A stretch of DNA of 6,923 nt, from the NCBI GenBank assembly GCA_946544555.1, contig CAMNMI010000049.1, forward strand, positions 1 to 6,923. Reading direction: 5' to 3'. Source of the DNA: an uncultured Rickettsiales bacterium (GTDB taxonomy: Bacteria; Pseudomonadota; Alphaproteobacteria; Rickettsiales; Deianiraeaceae). Positions 5,934-6,923 of the stretch are shown piece after piece. How positions within the stretch are numbered: the first letter of the stretch is position 1; each line of letters starts with the position of its first letter. Below the pieces are notes generated by a model. It did no database searches. It was given only the letters and a program-made list of their open reading frames with translations, and was not told the origin of the DNA. The position numbers were made by a program, and so were the translations under genes.

Positions 5934-6923
5934 TAAATATACATTTTAGAGAATTTGAAATAATTTCAATCGGTTCGCCATCTTGGTTTTGCATAATTGA
6001 GATTGCATGCCTGATATTTATTAGCTGTTCGTCCAGAATTTTATCGTTATTAATCATTCTATATGCCATATTCGCGATGTTCTCAGCGGTTGCGTTATTT
6101 TGAATTAATTCTGGCACAACCATTCTATTCATAGTGATATTGAACAAATTCACAAACCTGATTTTTGCGAACATGCGTGCAAACATAGCTGTCATTTTGG
6201 CAACTTTATAGTAGACAATCATGGCCGTGCCGAGCGCCCCGATTTCAATGGAATTCGTCCCAGATTTTGATATGACAAGCTGGCATTTTTGTATCATTTG
6301 GCGCTTTTCTGCCTCATCGCTGACAACTGAAATGTTCTTGACGGGCGCGAAAAACTGCTGCAATTCCTCGTGAAAATCTGTCGTTGCAAGCACAACAAAA
6401 TGCAAATTTTTATCCATCAAGCGCAACCTTGCAAGGGCGCTCAATATTATATTTCTGTGTCGTTCAATCTCTCCGCGGCGGCTTCCAACCGTTATTCCAA
6501 TCAGCTTTTTGTCCTTAATAATGCTTTCATCGCGCTCCTGAAAAGTTGCAGGAAAACCAACAAAAGTTGAGGTAAAACTATTGCATCTTGCAGTTTGAAC
6601 TTTCTTCCTTTTTTTGCAACTTTCAATGTCCTGCAAAAACCACTCTGGCATCTCTGTTTTAGCACTCTCCGCCGCAATTTCAACATTCTCATTATTGTCC
6701 TGTGAGATGTATTTTTTTTCGCCCCATTCCTCCTTTTTTTTGGCCTTGTCGTTGCTTGGAAAATACTTTTTTTCAAATGGCAGGAGGTAAAATAAATGGT
6801 CAAAATATTTCACCACATTCTTTGCGCGGCCGCTCCAATAGGCCCATACACTCGGTGCAACAATGTGGATAAATTTTGTCTGCGCGCCAAGCTGTTTGGC
6901 CTTTTTTACCACACGATAGCAGA
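5914..6923 (-). CDS. lpxB: Lipid-A-disaccharide synthase LpxB, C-terminal part (5' end beyond right edge)
   Basis: LpxB joins UDP-diacylglucosamine and lipid X to form the lipid A disaccharide at the inner membrane. The frame continues to the window edge (codons CYR precede the GTG at 6910-6912), so that GTG is internal and the N-terminus is missing. Counting from that GTG, family motifs are HIVAPSVWAYWSGRAKNVVK (16-35), LLPFEKKYF (43-51), FVGFP (117-121), VGSRRGEIERH (142-152), SKSGTNSIEIG (near 215) and MVVPELIQ. Residues 52-116 form a Lys/Glu-rich segment where E. coli LpxB has only about 8 residues, an insertion of roughly 55-57. Expected IGHP is FVGFP and expected LPGSR is TVGSR; the Ser-Arg is kept. 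Two runs of eight A (coding strand) lie inside the insertion. lpxB overlaps folD by 20 bases, suggesting one transcript. Identity is confident; activity of this divergent form is inferred. Confidence 0.9.
   Translation of the reverse strand, partial: CYRVVKKAKQLGAQTKFIHIVAPSVWAYWSGRAKNVVKYFDHLFYLLPFEKKYFPSNDKAKKKEEWGEKKYISQDNNENVEIAAESAKTEMPEWFLQDIESCKKRKKVQTARCNSFTSTFVGFPATFQERDESIIKDKKLIGITVGSRRGEIERHRNIILSALARLRLMDKNLHFVVLATTDFHEELQQFFAPVKNISVVSDEAEKRQMIQKCQLVISKSGTNSIEIGALGTAMIVYYKVAKMTAMFARMFAKIRFVNLFNITMNRMVVPELIQNNATAENIANMAYRMINNDKILDEQLINIRHAISIMQNQDGEPIEIISNSLKCIFNDYGNK
6611..6639. repeat. 8 bp inverted repeat inside the lpxB insertion
   Basis: TTTTTGCA (6611-6618) and TGCAAAAA (6632-6639) are perfect complements with a 13-base spacer, inside the part of lpxB that encodes the extra residues. 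The stem is mostly A-T and may be chance in this composition. It is noted because palindromic insertions within coding genes are known in Rickettsia; nothing else in the insertion looks like such an element. Confidence 0.25.

Noticed and set aside
6501..6803. Minus-strand frame of 100 codons overlapping lpxB in another frame
   Set aside because: It is a Lys/Arg-rich reading of the lpxB insertion; the lpxB frame is continuous and matches its family on both sides, so no frameshift is needed.
6910..6912. GTG as the start of lpxB
   Set aside because: The frame stays open to the window edge with family-like residues before it, and about the first third of LpxB is missing, so this codon is internal.

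Overview
The window comes from an AT-rich alphaproteobacterial genome, most likely a host-associated member of the Rickettsiales or Holosporales. I infer this from four things read in the sequence: a VirB4 N-terminus that closely resembles Rickettsiales type IV secretion ATPases, divergent LptD and LpxB proteins, Lys/Glu/Asn-rich proteins, and an ankyrin-like orphan gene next to the secretion gene. No database search was possible, so the placement is a judgement.

Left part (1-951, minus strand): the first 317 codons of virB4, running off the left edge. Its start lies just downstream of a perfect-consensus sigma-70 promoter (TTGACA, 16 bases, TATAAT at 968-995) with a leader of only about 10 bases. 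No virB3 lies directly upstream.

Middle (952-2424): a divergently transcribed 331-residue orphan protein (1198-2193, plus strand) with weak ankyrin-like helical repeats. It is bracketed by two copies, in inverted orientation, of a very GC-rich 81-86 bp structured element (1034-1114 and 2240-2325). The elements are the most unusual DNA in the window: about 75% and 66% GC in an AT-rich setting, with near-identical arms, a divergent core, 7 bp terminal inverted repeats and nested hairpins. A perfect -10 box and a 7+7 bp dyad follow the second element, in front of lptD.

Right part (2425-6923): lptD on the plus strand converges on a minus-strand lpxB-folD pair. The lptD and folD stop codons overlap by 4 bases, and lpxB overlaps folD by 20 bases. 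LpxB makes the lipid A disaccharide precursor and LptD inserts finished LPS/lipid A into the outer leaflet, so the cell probably retains a lipid A outer membrane. FolD supplies one-carbon folates for nucleotide and formyl-Met synthesis. LpxB carries an insertion of roughly 55 residues and altered motifs.

The main candidate for something undescribed is the inverted pair of GC-rich elements flanking the ankyrin-like gene beside virB4. It could be a mobile or invertible effector cassette, or simply two copies of a dispersed palindromic repeat family.
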